The notes under the pieces are model-generated. The model worked only from the letters and a program-made list of their open reading frames with translations, did not search any database and was not told the origin of the DNA. A DNA stretch of 64,000 nt from the NCBI RefSeq assembly GCF_900103165.1, contig NZ_FNKY01000001.1, forward strand, positions 3,286,001 through 3,350,000, given 5' to 3'. A program made the position numbers and the translations under genes. Of this stretch, positions 16,071-25,454 are shown piece by piece. The stretch is from Nitrosospira multiformis. GTDB lineage: Bacteria > Pseudomonadota > Gammaproteobacteria > Burkholderiales > Nitrosomonadaceae. Positions within the stretch are counted from its first letter, which is position 1, and every line of letters starts with the position of its first letter.

Positions 16071-17723
16071 ATGAGTTGGGGCACGGACATCCTAAACTGG
16101 GCGAGGGACCAAGGGCCTCTTGCCAATCTGCTAGGGATCATGAGTTTCATGGGCGCAGCTGGGGGTACCGTTTATGCTGTGATGAAGAGACGGTTCCAGC
16201 GAGATAAGCTTCTCTTGGAGAATGCAGAAGCCCGACTTACGCTAAAAAACGAGGAATTAGCAGCATTAAGGCAGGAGAGGGATCAGTTTAAACAGTATGA
16301 CCCATCCATCTGGCTTAAATCCGCCGAGAAAGAACGCAAGGACGGAAACGAAGAAAAAGCCGTAGCTATATTGCGCACCAGTACCATGCTAGTCAATGAC
16401 GGCCTGCATGAGACATATCTCGCGCTAGCGCGGTACCACATTTCGATCTATCCGGATCAAGGTGAGACTCTGCAGCTCCAGGAAGCTGAGCGCGTGGCAC
16501 GCATAGCTTCTCTCTTGAGGCCCGACGATTCCGCCGTGACATTGCTGCTAGAGGAGATTAACGAAACAATGGTAATGGAAAACATCCACCAAGGGCACTA
16601 CAACCCAGAGAATTTAAATTTCGTGGCACCAGATGTAGGGCTTTATGGAGGTGAGTTGGGATCGTATGTCGTGGAACAGCTATTAACTCTGGCGCACAAA
16701 CACGCCGTTGCGGGGCGATATATATTTTACGAGAGGTTGGCATATCGGGCGCGGTGCATTGAATTACGTGAGAGTGGGAAAACTTCGCCCCTTACGCTCA
16801 TCGCACGATTCACGTGGGCTCAGGCATTGAGTTTAAATGGCTTTTTTTTGCCAGCGATAACCGAAATCGACAGCATATCGCCGCTCCTCAGCAACGCTGA
16901 AGATGCGGACACGCAACTCGCTGCGCGCCACTTACGAGCGAGGATTCTGAAGAATCTTGGACGCTACGAAGAGGCGCTGCGGGAGATCAACAGCCTGCTG
17001 CCAATCAAGGAGCGTCTCAGTGGCACAGAACATCCGGAGACGCTCGCCGCTCACACTCTGCGAGCGGAGATTCTGAAGAGTCTCGAACGCTATGAGGAGG
17101 CATTGCTGGAGATCGACACACTACTACCAATCAGGGAGCGCATCAGCGGTGCTGAACATCCGGATACGCTTACTGCTCGCACACTGCGAGCGGAAAGTAT
17201 GATGGATCTAGGGCGTCCCGCGGAGGCGCTGCGGGAGATCGACACACTACTGCCGATCAGGGAGCGTGTCAGCGGCGCCGAACATCCGGATACGATCACA
17301 ACGCGCTATGAAAGGGCAAGCATTCTTGATTGGATCGGGCACCACGAGGAGGCACTGCGGGAGATCGATACCTTACTGCCGATCAGGGAGCGTGTCAGCG
17401 GTGCCGAACATCCGAGCACCCTCAACGAACGCAATTTGCGAGTGATAATTTTGAACGCTCTTGGGCGCCACGAGGAGGCATTGCGGGAGATCGACAGCAT
17501 ACTGCCTATCTGGGAGCGGGTCAGCGGCGCCGAACATCCGGGCACCCTCATCGGGCGCGATTTGCGAGCAAGGATTCTGGATAATCTTGGGCGCCACGAA
17601 GAAGCACTGCGGGAGATCGACACCTTACTGCCGATCAGGGAGCGCGTCAGCGGCGCCGAACATACGCGATCGATCGCCGCTCGCACTCTGCGTGCAATGA
17701 TTCTAGCCAATCTTGGGCGCTAA
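16071..17723 (+). CDS. Membrane-anchored TPR protein with near-identical repeats
   Basis: A 550-residue protein with an AGGAGT ribosome site. Residues about 18-38 (LANLLGIMSFMGAAGGTVYAV) form a membrane segment, followed by a charged coiled coil (about 45-75) and a helical middle. From residue 295 there are six 42-residue kinesin-light-chain-type TPR units of the form LGRHEEALREIDTLLPIRERVSG-AEHPDTL. It ends after only four residues of a seventh unit, so the array may be truncated. Such proteins are usually protein-binding scaffolds; no enzymatic domain is visible. It stands alone between the recombinase remnant and ssrA. Confidence 0.8.
   Translation: MSWGTDILNWARDQGPLANLLGIMSFMGAAGGTVYAVMKRRFQRDKLLLENAEARLTLKNEELAALRQERDQFKQYDPSIWLKSAEKERKDGNEEKAVAILRTSTMLVNDGLHETYLALARYHISIYPDQGETLQLQEAERVARIASLLRPDDSAVTLLLEEINETMVMENIHQGHYNPENLNFVAPDVGLYGGELGSYVVEQLLTLAHKHAVAGRYIFYERLAYRARCIELRESGKTSPLTLIARFTWAQALSLNGFFLPAITEIDSISPLLSNAEDADTQLAARHLRARILKNLGRYEEALREINSLLPIKERLSGTEHPETLAAHTLRAEILKSLERYEEALLEIDTLLPIRERISGAEHPDTLTARTLRAESMMDLGRPAEALREIDTLLPIRERVSGAEHPDTITTRYERASILDWIGHHEEALREIDTLLPIRERVSGAEHPSTLNERNLRVIILNALGRHEEALREIDSILPIWERVSGAEHPGTLIGRDLRARILDNLGRHEEALREIDTLLPIRERVSGAEHTRSIAARTLRAMILANLGR
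16953..17720 (+). repeat. Six tandem 126-bp coding repeats plus a 12-bp partial
   Basis: The TPR-coding units are highly similar at the nucleotide level as well as in protein; for example gagatcgacac.ctactgcc.atcagggagcg recurs in most units. This indicates recent duplication or homogenisation. Confidence 0.85.
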
Positions 17724-17781
17724 ACTTACTCCTATTTCAAAATGATGGAGCGAAGGTTGATGCACAAAGCTCAATAGGGGG

Positions 17782-17904
17782 TCTTGTTATTTCCATGAAC
17801 TGTGGGGCCAGTGTCATGACGGTAACCCCCCTCTGATGATGTTGCTGTTACCGCCAAATTTACCGTCAGTTACTGTCGGATTGTAATAACCATGTTAGGG
17901 TGTG
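17782..17904 (+). repeat. Diverged ~100-bp direct repeat, right copy
   Basis: Aligns to 12991-13087 and contains the iterated motif gttaccgccaaatttaccgtcagttac at 17847-17873 in two or three imperfect copies. It lies immediately beyond the ssrA terminator. Confidence 0.65.
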
Positions 17905-17914
17905 GTTAGACAAC

Positions 17915-17948
17915 AAAAAACCCGCAAGCATTTATCCATGCGGGTTTT
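17915..17948 (-). terminator. Rho-independent terminator of ssrA
   Basis: On the minus strand AAAACCCGCA and TGCGGGTTTT flank a short loop and run into T residues. It lies 34 bases past the 3' CCA end of tmRNA. Confidence 0.9.
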
Positions 17949-17981
17949 CTGGATTTCTTTGGACTACTTATGACACTTAAT

Positions 17982-18343
17982 TGGTGGAGGCGGCGGGAAT
18001 CGAACCCGCGTCCGCAAGTCCTCTACAGACAGTTCTACATACTTAGCCATGTTATTTAGTTTAACCTGGCATCCGCCAACCGGCGGGCTGATGACAGGCG
18101 AGTCACCTATTGTTTAACGCTCTGTAAAGTAACCCTGCGGAGCGCGATCCTCGTTAATGGCTCCGCTGTCTGTTGCCAGACCCGGCGTTGAGGCCCACCG
18201 GTGCGGAGTCCAGCCGGATTTAAGCGGCTAGAGCGTAACGTTCGTCGTTTGCGACTATAGTTTTCCAGATGTATTTACGAGGTAACTGGTCCTCGGTATG
18301 CCCTGCGCTGCTTTGCAACCCACGTCGAAGCCAGGTCGCCCCC
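17982..18343 (-). ncRNA. ssrA: tmRNA (transfer-messenger RNA)
   Basis: tmRNA rescues stalled ribosomes and tags the nascent peptide for proteolysis. The 362-base RNA starts GGGGGCGACCTGGCTTCGAC and ends with the tRNA-like TTCGATTCCCGCCGCCTCCACCA region with encoded CCA. The tag frame begins at GCA (18250-18252) and encodes ANDERYALAA. The 3' end faces the accessory island, as expected if tmRNA was the integration target for past elements. Confidence 0.97.
18220..18252 (-). other. tmRNA tag reading frame, ANDERYALAA
   Basis: GCA resume codon to TAA stop, ten residues ending LAA, the usual ClpXP recognition end. Confidence 0.95.
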
Positions 18344-18529
18344 GGCATTCTGTACTACATTTTATTAGATGGCGATGAGATGGAAGAGTTCAACGATGAA
18401 CTTCAAGTCTGCTACCACGCATACTATAACAGAAACAGGGAGGGCTCCCCTGATTTTGCCACCAGATCAAACACGCAAACGTGGAGGAATTCTCATACTA
18501 CAATTTTTCTGAAAGGTGCTTAAGGGTAA

Positions 18530-19177
18530 CTAAAGGTAATTAAGCAGTTCCCGGGGATGATCGATGAGATATTTTGCGCCCCATGATTCAGGGGGATGCC
18601 CATTTCCCAGATAGCCATACTTGGCGATGATCGGCTCCATCCCTGCAGCCAGGCTTGCCTGCACGTCGCGGTAGTCGTCGCCCAGGTAAACGCATTCAGC
18701 GGGTACAATGGCCATCATGCTGCTTGCTGTCAGCAGCGGCTCCGGGTGCGGCTTGGAGTGAGTCGTGTCGCCACCGCTGACAATACATGCGGCGCGGTGG
18801 TTCAAGCCCAGCTCCCGCATCAACGGCAGGGTAAAGCGCGCAGGTTTATTGGTCACGATTCCCCACGGAAGCCCGCGAGCCTCGATCTGGTCAAGCAGCT
18901 CGGCCACGCCCGGAAACAGACTGGTTTCATCGCACAGGCGTTCAGCATAAAAATCGAGGAACTCATTGCGCATGGCATCATAGCCAGTATCGCCCGGTTT
19001 AATATTGAACCCGAGCCCAAGCAGCCCGCGCGCACCGGCCGAGGCTTCGGTACGGATAAGCGCTATCGGCAAGGCTGAGAGGCCACGTGCGATGCGCTGC
19101 CGATTGAGGGCATGCCCCAAATCGGGTGCGGTGTTGGCAAGGGTCCCGTCGAGATCGAAGAGAACGGCTCTAATCAT
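18530..19177 (-). CDS. gph: HAD-family phosphatase, Gph/MupP type
   Basis: A 215-residue cytosolic HAD hydrolase. Motif I is LFDLDGTLANTAPD (nucleophile Asp8, acid/base Asp10), motif II IVTNKPAR, then K in THSKPHPEPL and motif IV YLGDDYRDVQ. The length and cap region match phosphoglycolate phosphatase and the closely related MupP (N-acetylmuramic acid 6-phosphate phosphatase of peptidoglycan recycling). Position next to ubiG, as for mupP in pseudomonads, makes MupP plausible; sequence alone does not decide. The start codon is inside a dispersed repeat. Confidence 0.9.
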   Translation of the reverse strand: MIRAVLFDLDGTLANTAPDLGHALNRQRIARGLSALPIALIRTEASAGARGLLGLGFNIKPGDTGYDAMRNEFLDFYAERLCDETSLFPGVAELLDQIEARGLPWGIVTNKPARFTLPLMRELGLNHRAACIVSGGDTTHSKPHPEPLLTASSMMAIVPAECVYLGDDYRDVQASLAAGMEPIIAKYGYLGNGHPPESWGAKYLIDHPRELLNYL

Positions 19178-19420
19178 CCTAAATCCGGCAGTTGGACGGG
19201 GTGGAGTGCCCAGTTTTTGGGATACAGGGCAAGACGCAACGACGCGGAATGGTCATTCCATTCCAAGGAGTTGCAACGCAGCCATGTGTCACAAAAATTG
19301 TGCAATCCGCCCTGTAGCGAACTCAACACAAAGGTGAAGATCAAGTGGCACAAGATGTCTTTATAGATCATAGCGCGAAATAGAAAAATGAGCGGTCAAC
19401 TACCGGATTTAGGATCATCA
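19173..19420. repeat. ~250-bp intergenic repeat element with inverted ends
   Basis: The left end atcctaaatccggcagttg (from about 19176) is inverted at the right end as caactaccggatttaggat (19397-19415). There is no gene inside. Further copies of one end lie at 19516-19540 and 48080-48105. The left end includes the gph start codon. It looks like a short non-autonomous repeat spread in this genome. Confidence 0.65.
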
Positions 19421-19515
19421 GTCATGGTTACTTCTGAGGAGTGATGAAGTGAGGCATGCACATGCCATCATCATTCTGGCTGGATTCCGGATCAAGTCCG
19501 GAATGACGAAATCAC

Positions 19516-19540
19516 TCTAAATCCGGCAGCTTGGGCGGGG
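19516..19540 (+). repeat. Copy of the dispersed repeat end
   Basis: tctaaatccggcagcttgggcgggg matches the left end of the element at 19173. The segment just before it (ggattccggatcaagtccggaatg, 19482-19505) is a second palindromic intergenic repeat type related to the one at 27781. Confidence 0.6.
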
Positions 19541-19585
19541 TTACGTTTCCCGGTTTATCGCCTTATTTATCCCCAGACTCACAAT

Positions 19586-20302
19586 TCAGGCACGGTACAC
19601 CATGACGTAGTTCACGTCAGAATCCGGCTCCAATGCGTAGATCTTGGTAATGGGGTTGTAAGTCATGCCGATGATATCTTCCACTTCAAGGCCCGCTTCA
19701 CGAGCCATGCGGGCGAGTTCCGATGGTTTGATGAATTTTGCATAATCATGCGTGCCTCGCGGCAGCAGATTCAATACGTATTCGGCGCCAATGATAGCGA
19801 ACAGATATGACTTCGGGTTGCGGTTGATGGTCGAGAAGAAGATCCAGCCACCCGGCTTGGCAAGTTCGGCGCACGCGCGCACGATGCTTGCCGGACTGGG
19901 CACGTGCTCGAGCATTTCCATGCAGGTAATCACATCATAATGATGCGGCTGCTCCCGGGCGAGATCTTCCACCGCGATCTTGCGGTAATTCACTTTTTTA
20001 CCGGTTTCCAGCAGGTGCAGTTTTGCTACTTTCAGGGGTTTGTCGCCCAGATCGATGCCAGTGACATGCGCGCCCCGCCCCGCCATGCTTTCCGACAAAA
20101 TACCGCCGCCACAGCCCACATCCAGCACGGTTTTGCCTGATAGACCGGCAAACCGGTCAATATAGTCCAGCCGCAGCGGATTAATTTCATGCAGCGGCTT
20201 GAATTCACTGTTGGGGTCCCACCAGCGATGCGCCAGCTGACTGAACTTCTCCAATTCCAGCGGATCAACATTTACGCTCTTTTCTTCCGTTTCCTTAATC
20301 AT
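19586..20302 (-). CDS. ubiG: Ubiquinone biosynthesis O-methyltransferase UbiG
   Basis: A 238-residue SAM-dependent methyltransferase performing both O-methylations in ubiquinone synthesis. Features are the N-terminal [19 protein letters not shown] typical of UbiG, SAM motif [14 protein letters not shown] at about 59-71, [11 protein letters not shown], and [16 protein letters not shown]. The UbiG-specific membrane-binding segment around [18 protein letters not shown] is present. The ATG overlaps the upstream stop codon (TAATG), so it is coupled to the amidohydrolase gene. Confidence 0.97.
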   Translation of the reverse strand: MIKETEEKSVNVDPLELEKFSQLAHRWWDPNSEFKPLHEINPLRLDYIDRFAGLSGKTVLDVGCGGGILSESMAGRGAHVTGIDLGDKPLKVAKLHLLETGKKVNYRKIAVEDLAREQPHHYDVITCMEMLEHVPSPASIVRACAELAKPGGWIFFSTINRNPKSYLFAIIGAEYVLNLLPRGTHDYAKFIKPSELARMAREAGLEVEDIIGMTYNPITKIYALEPDSDVNYVMVYRA

Positions 20303-21636
20303 TAGCTCTTCATCCCGTCCGTCATCTGTTCCCGCCAGAATTGTGCCCTGAGCAATAGTTCCTGCTCATTCAAAGTGGTCAATTCTCCATCATTCAACAG
20401 CATTTTACCATTTACCCACACATGGCTCACATGTTCGCGTCCGGCGGTATAAACAAGATGCGAAACAGGGTCGTAACAGGGTGCGAGTTCGAGGCTGGAA
20501 AAATCCACCGCGGTGATGTCGGCTGCTTTACCCGCGATCAGTGAACCGGTGAGCGCACCCAGCCCTAGCGCCCTGGCACCGTTGAGTGTCGCCATTTGCA
20601 ACGCCTGCCATGCGGGCAACGTATCCGCCCTGCCGCTCTGGCCCTTCGCCAGCAGCGCGGCGAAGCGCATTTCCTCGAACATATCGAGGCGATTATTGCT
20701 GGCGGCCCCATCCGTTCCCAGGCCGACGTTAACACCTTTATCCAGCAGCGAAGCGATGGGCGCAAGCCCGCTGGCCAGCTTCAGATTGGAAGAAGGGCAA
20801 TGCGCCACGGAGCAGCCTTGTTGCGCCATCAGCCCGATTTCGTCGCTGCTGAGATGGACCATGTGCACGGCGATCAGATTGGGCCCCAGCAAGCCAAGTT
20901 TGTACAGGCGCTCTATCGGGCGTACGCCGGTGGTTTTCAGACTACTTGTGATTTCGTCATCAGTTTCGTGCAGATGAATATGGATGGGCAGATCAAGCTG
21001 CTCAGCATAGGTCAGGACATTGGCAAAAACCTTATCACTCACCGTGTAAGGGGCATGCGGCGCAAAGCAGAATGATAACAGCGGGTGATGGCTGTACTCA
21101 TCCCGCAGCGCCAGGCCTTTGGCCAAATAATCATCGGCGTCGCTGGCATAAGCCGTGGGAAAGTCGATGATGATCATACCCACGGCGGCACGCATGCCGG
21201 AGGCCAGCACCGCCTGAACCGATGCCTCGGGAAAGAAATACATGTCATTGAAGCAGGTGATTCCACCCCGTAGCATTTCGGCACAGGCCAGCCGGGTTCC
21301 ATCAAAGACAAACCCTGCATCAACGTGCCGTGTTTCAGCAGGCCATATATGGTTGTGAAGCCACTCCATCAACAGCAAGTCATCCGCCATGCCGCGCATC
21401 AGCGACATGGCGGCATGAATATGAAGATTGACGAGACCCGGAATCAACGCATGATTGCCGAGAACAATCCGTTCACCGGAAGAAAATTGCGAATGCGCCT
21501 CGGCAACCGGTAAAATTGCCTGAATTAGCCCTTTATCGATTGCAATCGCATGATCGCGTAACACCTCACCGGCGGGTTCCACCGGAATTATCCATCGCGC
21601 TTCCAGCAACGTATCGATTTTTACAGGATAGATCAT
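20302..21636 (-). CDS. mtaD: TRZ/ATZ-family amidohydrolase (5'-methylthioadenosine/SAH deaminase-like)
   Basis: A 444-residue metal-dependent deaminase of the cytosine/adenosine deaminase superfamily. It has metal-ligand motifs [31 protein letters not shown] and GTDGAASNN, and SNLKLASG. This family includes MtaD, which deaminates 5'-methylthioadenosine and S-adenosylhomocysteine. Being first in a cistron with ubiG is sensible, because UbiG releases S-adenosylhomocysteine. The exact substrate cannot be read from sequence; guanine or chlorotriazine-type activity is less likely. Confidence 0.9.
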   Translation of the reverse strand: MIYPVKIDTLLEARWIIPVEPAGEVLRDHAIAIDKGLIQAILPVAEAHSQFSSGERIVLGNHALIPGLVNLHIHAAMSLMRGMADDLLLMEWLHNHIWPAETRHVDAGFVFDGTRLACAEMLRGGITCFNDMYFFPEASVQAVLASGMRAAVGMIIIDFPTAYASDADDYLAKGLALRDEYSHHPLLSFCFAPHAPYTVSDKVFANVLTYAEQLDLPIHIHLHETDDEITSSLKTTGVRPIERLYKLGLLGPNLIAVHMVHLSSDEIGLMAQQGCSVAHCPSSNLKLASGLAPIASLLDKGVNVGLGTDGAASNNRLDMFEEMRFAALLAKGQSGRADTLPAWQALQMATLNGARALGLGALTGSLIAGKAADITAVDFSSLELAPCYDPVSHLVYTAGREHVSHVWVNGKMLLNDGELTTLNEQELLLRAQFWREQMTDGMKS

Positions 21637-21653
21637 ATATTGAGAAGCTTAGC

Positions 21654-21684
21654 AAAAAAAAACCCTGCACAACGGCAGGGTTTT
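21654..21684 (-). terminator. Terminator of the OmpA-family gene
   Basis: AAAACCCTGCCGTTGTGCAGG then T8-9 on the minus strand. The hairpin is nearly symmetric and could act in both directions. Confidence 0.88.
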
Positions 21685-21709
21685 AATTTTTAACGCTTAA
21701 GCTTTTTGA

Positions 21710-22381
21710 TTATTGCGCTGTTGCCCGCGTACCGGCAACTTCAACTTCAACGCGACGGTCAGGTTGCAGGCATTGGATCAGAGCTTTGGTTGCCTTGGTG
21801 CCTTTGCATGTATCGCCGGTTACCGAATTGGCTTCGCCTTTACCATCGGTAAAGATCTTGTCGGCGGGGATACCTTTTTCTTTCACCAGGTATGCCTTGA
21901 CAGCCTCAGCGCGACGCAGCGAGAGTTTCTTATTGTAGTCATCGGCGCCGATACGGTCAGCATAGCCAATGGCAACGATTGTGTCGTATTTGATGCCCCC
22001 AAGTTTGCTTACAAGGTCATCCAGAGCTTGCTTGCCCCCGGGTTTCAGGACGGCCTTATCGAAATCGAATAGTTCATCAGCGGACAAGGATATTTTTTCA
22101 GGCTCCGTCACTGCAGCCGGAGCAGGCGCGGGAGCCACAGGGGCGGGCGCTTCAGCTTTTTTCTCGGGTGCTGGAAACAGATCAGGATCGCATTCGTATA
22201 TCGCCATGGCAGGCGTCCAATAGCCTGTACGCCAACAGTCGCCGGAAGAATCCCTGGCCACCGGACCACGGCCATCACTTGCGTAAGCTTCAGGTTGCTC
22301 TTGCGCCATGGCGGTTCCCGAAAACAGCACCGGCAGAACAACTGCTCCAAGCAAGAGTTTTTTCGCTACTATATTTTTCAT
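21710..22381 (-). CDS. OmpA-family outer-membrane/peptidoglycan-binding protein
   Basis: A 223-residue exported protein. The signal peptide ends at AMA (about 26). There is a Pro/Ala-rich linker at about 73-93 (APAPVAPAPAPAAV) and a C-terminal OmpA domain (about 100-215) with the conserved IVAIGYADRIGADDYNKKLS and RRAEAVKAYL motifs that bind peptidoglycan, ending in RRVEVEV. There is no N-terminal 8-strand barrel; the 70-residue N-terminal region is unique (GDCWRTGYWTPAMAIYECDPDL). It probably links the envelope layers. It is divergent from gyrA and has its own terminator. Confidence 0.92.
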   Translation of the reverse strand: MKNIVAKKLLLGAVVLPVLFSGTAMAQEQPEAYASDGRGPVARDSSGDCWRTGYWTPAMAIYECDPDLFPAPEKKAEAPAPVAPAPAPAAVTEPEKISLSADELFDFDKAVLKPGGKQALDDLVSKLGGIKYDTIVAIGYADRIGADDYNKKLSLRRAEAVKAYLVKEKGIPADKIFTDGKGEANSVTGDTCKGTKATKALIQCLQPDRRVEVEVAGTRATAQ

Positions 22382-22723
22382 GCTATCGCCCCTTTTTCAG
22401 AAAAACTTCAATTCAAAATCAAATCGTCCCTAATTCATGCAAATTTCAACAAATCTATCCCTGATTCATGCAAATACAAACAAAGCCATTATTTGACAAT
22501 GGCGCATTATTGCACATTCGCGATTCAATTATCTAGTTATATATCTGCCCTTGTCAAATCATGTTGTTGCGGACGGCATGAATACTCGAATACACCAGTG
22601 ACTTCAATACACCTGGCATGCTAAAATCAACGGTTTTTATGCATTGTTAAATGGTTTTTATGCATTGTTATCCGAGGCAGAATTCGTATCATAACTTATT
22701 GTCTCTGATAGAGAAATATCATA
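22382..22723. promoter_or_regulatory. Divergent promoter region of ompA-like gene and gyrA, with direct repeats
   Basis: 342 bases without a gene. Two pairs of direct repeats are visible: tccct.attcatgcaaat at 22427-22444 and 22458-22475, and the perfect 18-mer ggtttttatgcattgtta at 22632-22649 and 22653-22670. The second pair is spaced 21 bp, two helical turns, and lies 54-92 bases before the gyrA start. Both pairs share an atgca core. They could be operators or local duplications. Confidence 0.55.
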
Positions 22724-25285
22724 ATGGATCAATTCGCGAAAGAAACCCTGCCGATTAGCCTCGAAGAGGAGATGCGCCGCTCCTACCTTGATTACGCCAT
22801 GAGCGTAATTGTGGGGCGGGCATTGCCGGACGTGCGTGACGGCTTGAAGCCTGTACACCGGCGTGTACTGTTCGCCATGCACGAACTCTCTAATGACTGG
22901 AACCGCCCGTATAAGAAATCCGCGCGTATCGTCGGCGATGTGATCGGTAAGTATCATCCCCATGGCGATACCGCCGTGTATGACACGATCGTGCGCATGG
23001 CGCAGAACTTTTCGCTGCGCTACATGCTGGTGGATGGTCAGGGTAATTTCGGTTCCGTGGACGGCGATAACGCGGCGGCCATGCGTTACACCGAAATCCG
23101 CATGTCCCGCATCGCCCATGAGTTGCTGGCGGATCTCGACAAGGAAACAGTGGATTTCGGTCCGAATTACGACGGCTCGGAAAAAGAGCCTCTGATTCTG
23201 CCCGCGAAGATTCCCAATCTCCTCATTAACGGCTCTTCCGGCATTGCGGTGGGCATGGCGACCAACATTCCGCCACATAACCTGAATGAAGTGGTGGAAG
23301 CCTGCCTCGCGCTGCTGAAAAACCCCGAAACCACCATCGAAGAATTGATCGAAATCATTCCGGCACCCGATTTTCCAACCGCCGGCATCATCTACGGCGT
23401 CGCCGGCGTAAGAGAGGGCTACCAGACCGGACGTGGCCGGGTCGTGATGCGCGCACGCACTCATTTCGAGGATATGGAAAAAGGCAGCCGCCAGAGCATC
23501 GTCATTGACGAGCTGCCGTATCAGGTGAACAAAGCTAATTTGCTGATCCGTATCGGCGAACTGGTACGCGACAAGAAAATCGAAGGTATTTCCGATCTAC
23601 GTGACGAATCGGATAAATCCGGCATGCGCGTGGTAATCGAACTCCGCCGCGGAGAAGTGCCTGAAGTGGTGCTGAACAACCTGTATAAAGAAACACAGAT
23701 GCAGGATACTTTCGGCATGAATATGGTGGCCTTGCTGGATGGGCAGCCCAGGCTGCTGAACTTGAAGCAGATGCTGGATGCGTTCCTGCGTCATCGCCGG
23801 GAGGTGGTGACAAGACGCACGGTGTTTGAATTGAAGAAGGCACGGGAGCGCGGCCATCTGCTGGAAGGCTTGGCGGTGGCACTCTCCAACGTGGATGAGG
23901 TGATCGCTCTGATCAAGGCTGCGCCGACTCCCGCGGTAGCGAAAGAAGCATTAATGTCGAAACTTTGGCGTTCCGGATTGGTGGAGGAAATGCTCGCCCG
24001 TGCCTCGGTTGACACGAACGCATTCCGTCCTGATGGCCTGGCGCCCGAGTTCGGCTTATCCGGGGATGGATATCGCCTCTCCGACGCTCAAGCGCAAGCG
24101 ATACTTGAACTGCGCCTGCAACGGCTGACGGGGCTGGAGCAGGACAAGATTGTCAATGAATATAAGGAGGTAATGGAGAAGATCGCCGATTTCCTCGACA
24201 TCCTCTCCAAGCCCGAACGTATTACGGCCATCATCACCGAAGAGCTTGTTGCCATGAAGCAACAGTTTGGTGACAAACGCCGCAGTGAAATCGTCATCAA
24301 TACTCAGGACTTGAGTATGGAAGACCTGATCGCATCGGCGGATGTGGTCGTAACGCTGTCGCATAGCGGCTACATCAAGTCGCAACCGCTCGATGACTAC
24401 CGCGCACAAAAACGCGGGGGACGCGGGAAGCAGGCAACCGGCACCAAAGAAGACGACTTCATCGACAATCTGTTCATTGCCAATACCCACGATTATATCC
24501 TGTGCTTCTCCAGTCGCGGACGGGTGTACTGGATCAAGGTTTACACGGTACCGCAAGGCGGACGCGCGTCGCGCGGCAAACCCATCGTCAACCTGGTGCA
24601 ACTGGAGGAAGGCGAGAAAATCAATGCTATCCTGCCGGTAAAAGAGTTTGACGAGAACCGCTATATATTCATGGCGACTTCCTTCGGCACCGTGAAGAAA
24701 ACGCCGTTGTCGGAATTCTCCCGTCCTCGCGCCAGCGGCATCATCGCGGTAGGCCTGGATGAGGATGATTATCTGATCGGTGTTGCGCTGACCGAAGGCA
24801 AGCATGATGTCATGCTGTTTTCCGACGGCGGGAAAGCGGTGCGTTTCGATGAAAACGACGTGCGCGCAATGGGCCGCGGCGCGCGCGGCGTGCGCGGGAT
24901 GAAACTGGGCAAGGGACAGAAAGTTATCTCCCTGCTGGTCGCCGAAAGCGAGGAACTGGCAGTCCTGACCGCAACAGAAAATGGCTACGGCAAACGTACG
25001 CCGATCAGCGAATATACCCGCCATGGCCGTGGCAGTCAGGGCATGATTGCGATCAAGACCAGCCAACGTAATGGCAAGGTGGTGGCGGCAAGACTGGTCA
25101 GGCAGGATGACGAAATTATGCTGATCACCACCGGTGGCGTGCTGATTCGCACGCGCGTCAAGGAAGTTCGCGAAATGAGCCGCGCTACCCAGGGTGTCAC
25201 GCTGATTAACCTCGATGATGGAGAAAAACTGGCCGGATTGGAGAGGGTGGTTGAAACAGACGAGGATAATGGAACGCTTTTTTAA
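22724..25285 (+). CDS. gyrA: DNA gyrase subunit A
   Basis: An 853-residue type II topoisomerase subunit that cuts and rejoins DNA to introduce negative supercoils. Catalytic Tyr122 lies in [11 protein letters not shown]. The quinolone-determining region [20 protein letters not shown] has Thr at position 83 and Asp at 87, in E. coli numbering. The C-terminal domain carries the GyrA box in QKRGGRGKQ near residue 560 and six beta-pinwheel blades. It leads the serine/aromatic gene cluster, as in many betaproteobacteria, but is separated from serC by a weak hairpin. Confidence 0.99.
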   Translation: MDQFAKETLPISLEEEMRRSYLDYAMSVIVGRALPDVRDGLKPVHRRVLFAMHELSNDWNRPYKKSARIVGDVIGKYHPHGDTAVYDTIVRMAQNFSLRYMLVDGQGNFGSVDGDNAAAMRYTEIRMSRIAHELLADLDKETVDFGPNYDGSEKEPLILPAKIPNLLINGSSGIAVGMATNIPPHNLNEVVEACLALLKNPETTIEELIEIIPAPDFPTAGIIYGVAGVREGYQTGRGRVVMRARTHFEDMEKGSRQSIVIDELPYQVNKANLLIRIGELVRDKKIEGISDLRDESDKSGMRVVIELRRGEVPEVVLNNLYKETQMQDTFGMNMVALLDGQPRLLNLKQMLDAFLRHRREVVTRRTVFELKKARERGHLLEGLAVALSNVDEVIALIKAAPTPAVAKEALMSKLWRSGLVEEMLARASVDTNAFRPDGLAPEFGLSGDGYRLSDAQAQAILELRLQRLTGLEQDKIVNEYKEVMEKIADFLDILSKPERITAIITEELVAMKQQFGDKRRSEIVINTQDLSMEDLIASADVVVTLSHSGYIKSQPLDDYRAQKRGGRGKQATGTKEDDFIDNLFIANTHDYILCFSSRGRVYWIKVYTVPQGGRASRGKPIVNLVQLEEGEKINAILPVKEFDENRYIFMATSFGTVKKTPLSEFSRPRASGIIAVGLDEDDYLIGVALTEGKHDVMLFSDGGKAVRFDENDVRAMGRGARGVRGMKLGKGQKVISLLVAESEELAVLTATENGYGKRTPISEYTRHGRGSQGMIAIKTSQRNGKVVAARLVRQDDEIMLITTGGVLIRTRVKEVREMSRATQGVTLINLDDGEKLAGLERVVETDEDNGTLF

Positions 25286-25306
25286 ATCCGGACGAATCCG
25301 GATTTT
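25284..25306 (+). terminator. Weak terminator after gyrA
   Basis: aaatccgg-acgaat-ccggattt followed by only three or four T. It overlaps the gyrA stop codon. Read-through into serC is possible. Confidence 0.6.
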
Positions 25307-25381
25307 AATCGCCTGCCAGCGCGCTTCATTGTAGTGAACAAGTGATCTGATAGCGGGCTGATGTGAGACCTGATTGACAGG

Positions 25382-25411
25382 AATAGCCTTAAATAGCCTT
25401 AAATAGCCTTA
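25382..25411 (+). repeat. Three perfect tandem 10-bp units upstream of serC
   Basis: aatagcctta is repeated three times, 44 bases before the serC start, so it probably lies in the promoter or leader of the operon. One unit is about one helical turn. Confidence 0.85.
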
Positions 25412-25454
25412 AGACTGAAACGTTTTACAAGTGTAGCGACAGGAAAAGGAATTC

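Noticed and set aside
16953-17720. Regular repeats considered as a CRISPR array
   Set aside because: The period is 126 bp with no spacers and the sequence codes in frame for TPR units.
17982-18020. Search for a second copy of the tmRNA 3' end as attL of the island
   Set aside because: No repeat of the tmRNA 3' segment was found anywhere between 7.4 and 17.9 kb, so island ends cannot be fixed by classical att repeats.
24056-25066. 336-codon frame antisense to gyrA
   Set aside because: A shadow of the conserved GyrA C-terminal domain; long antisense frames are common in GC-rich coding DNA.
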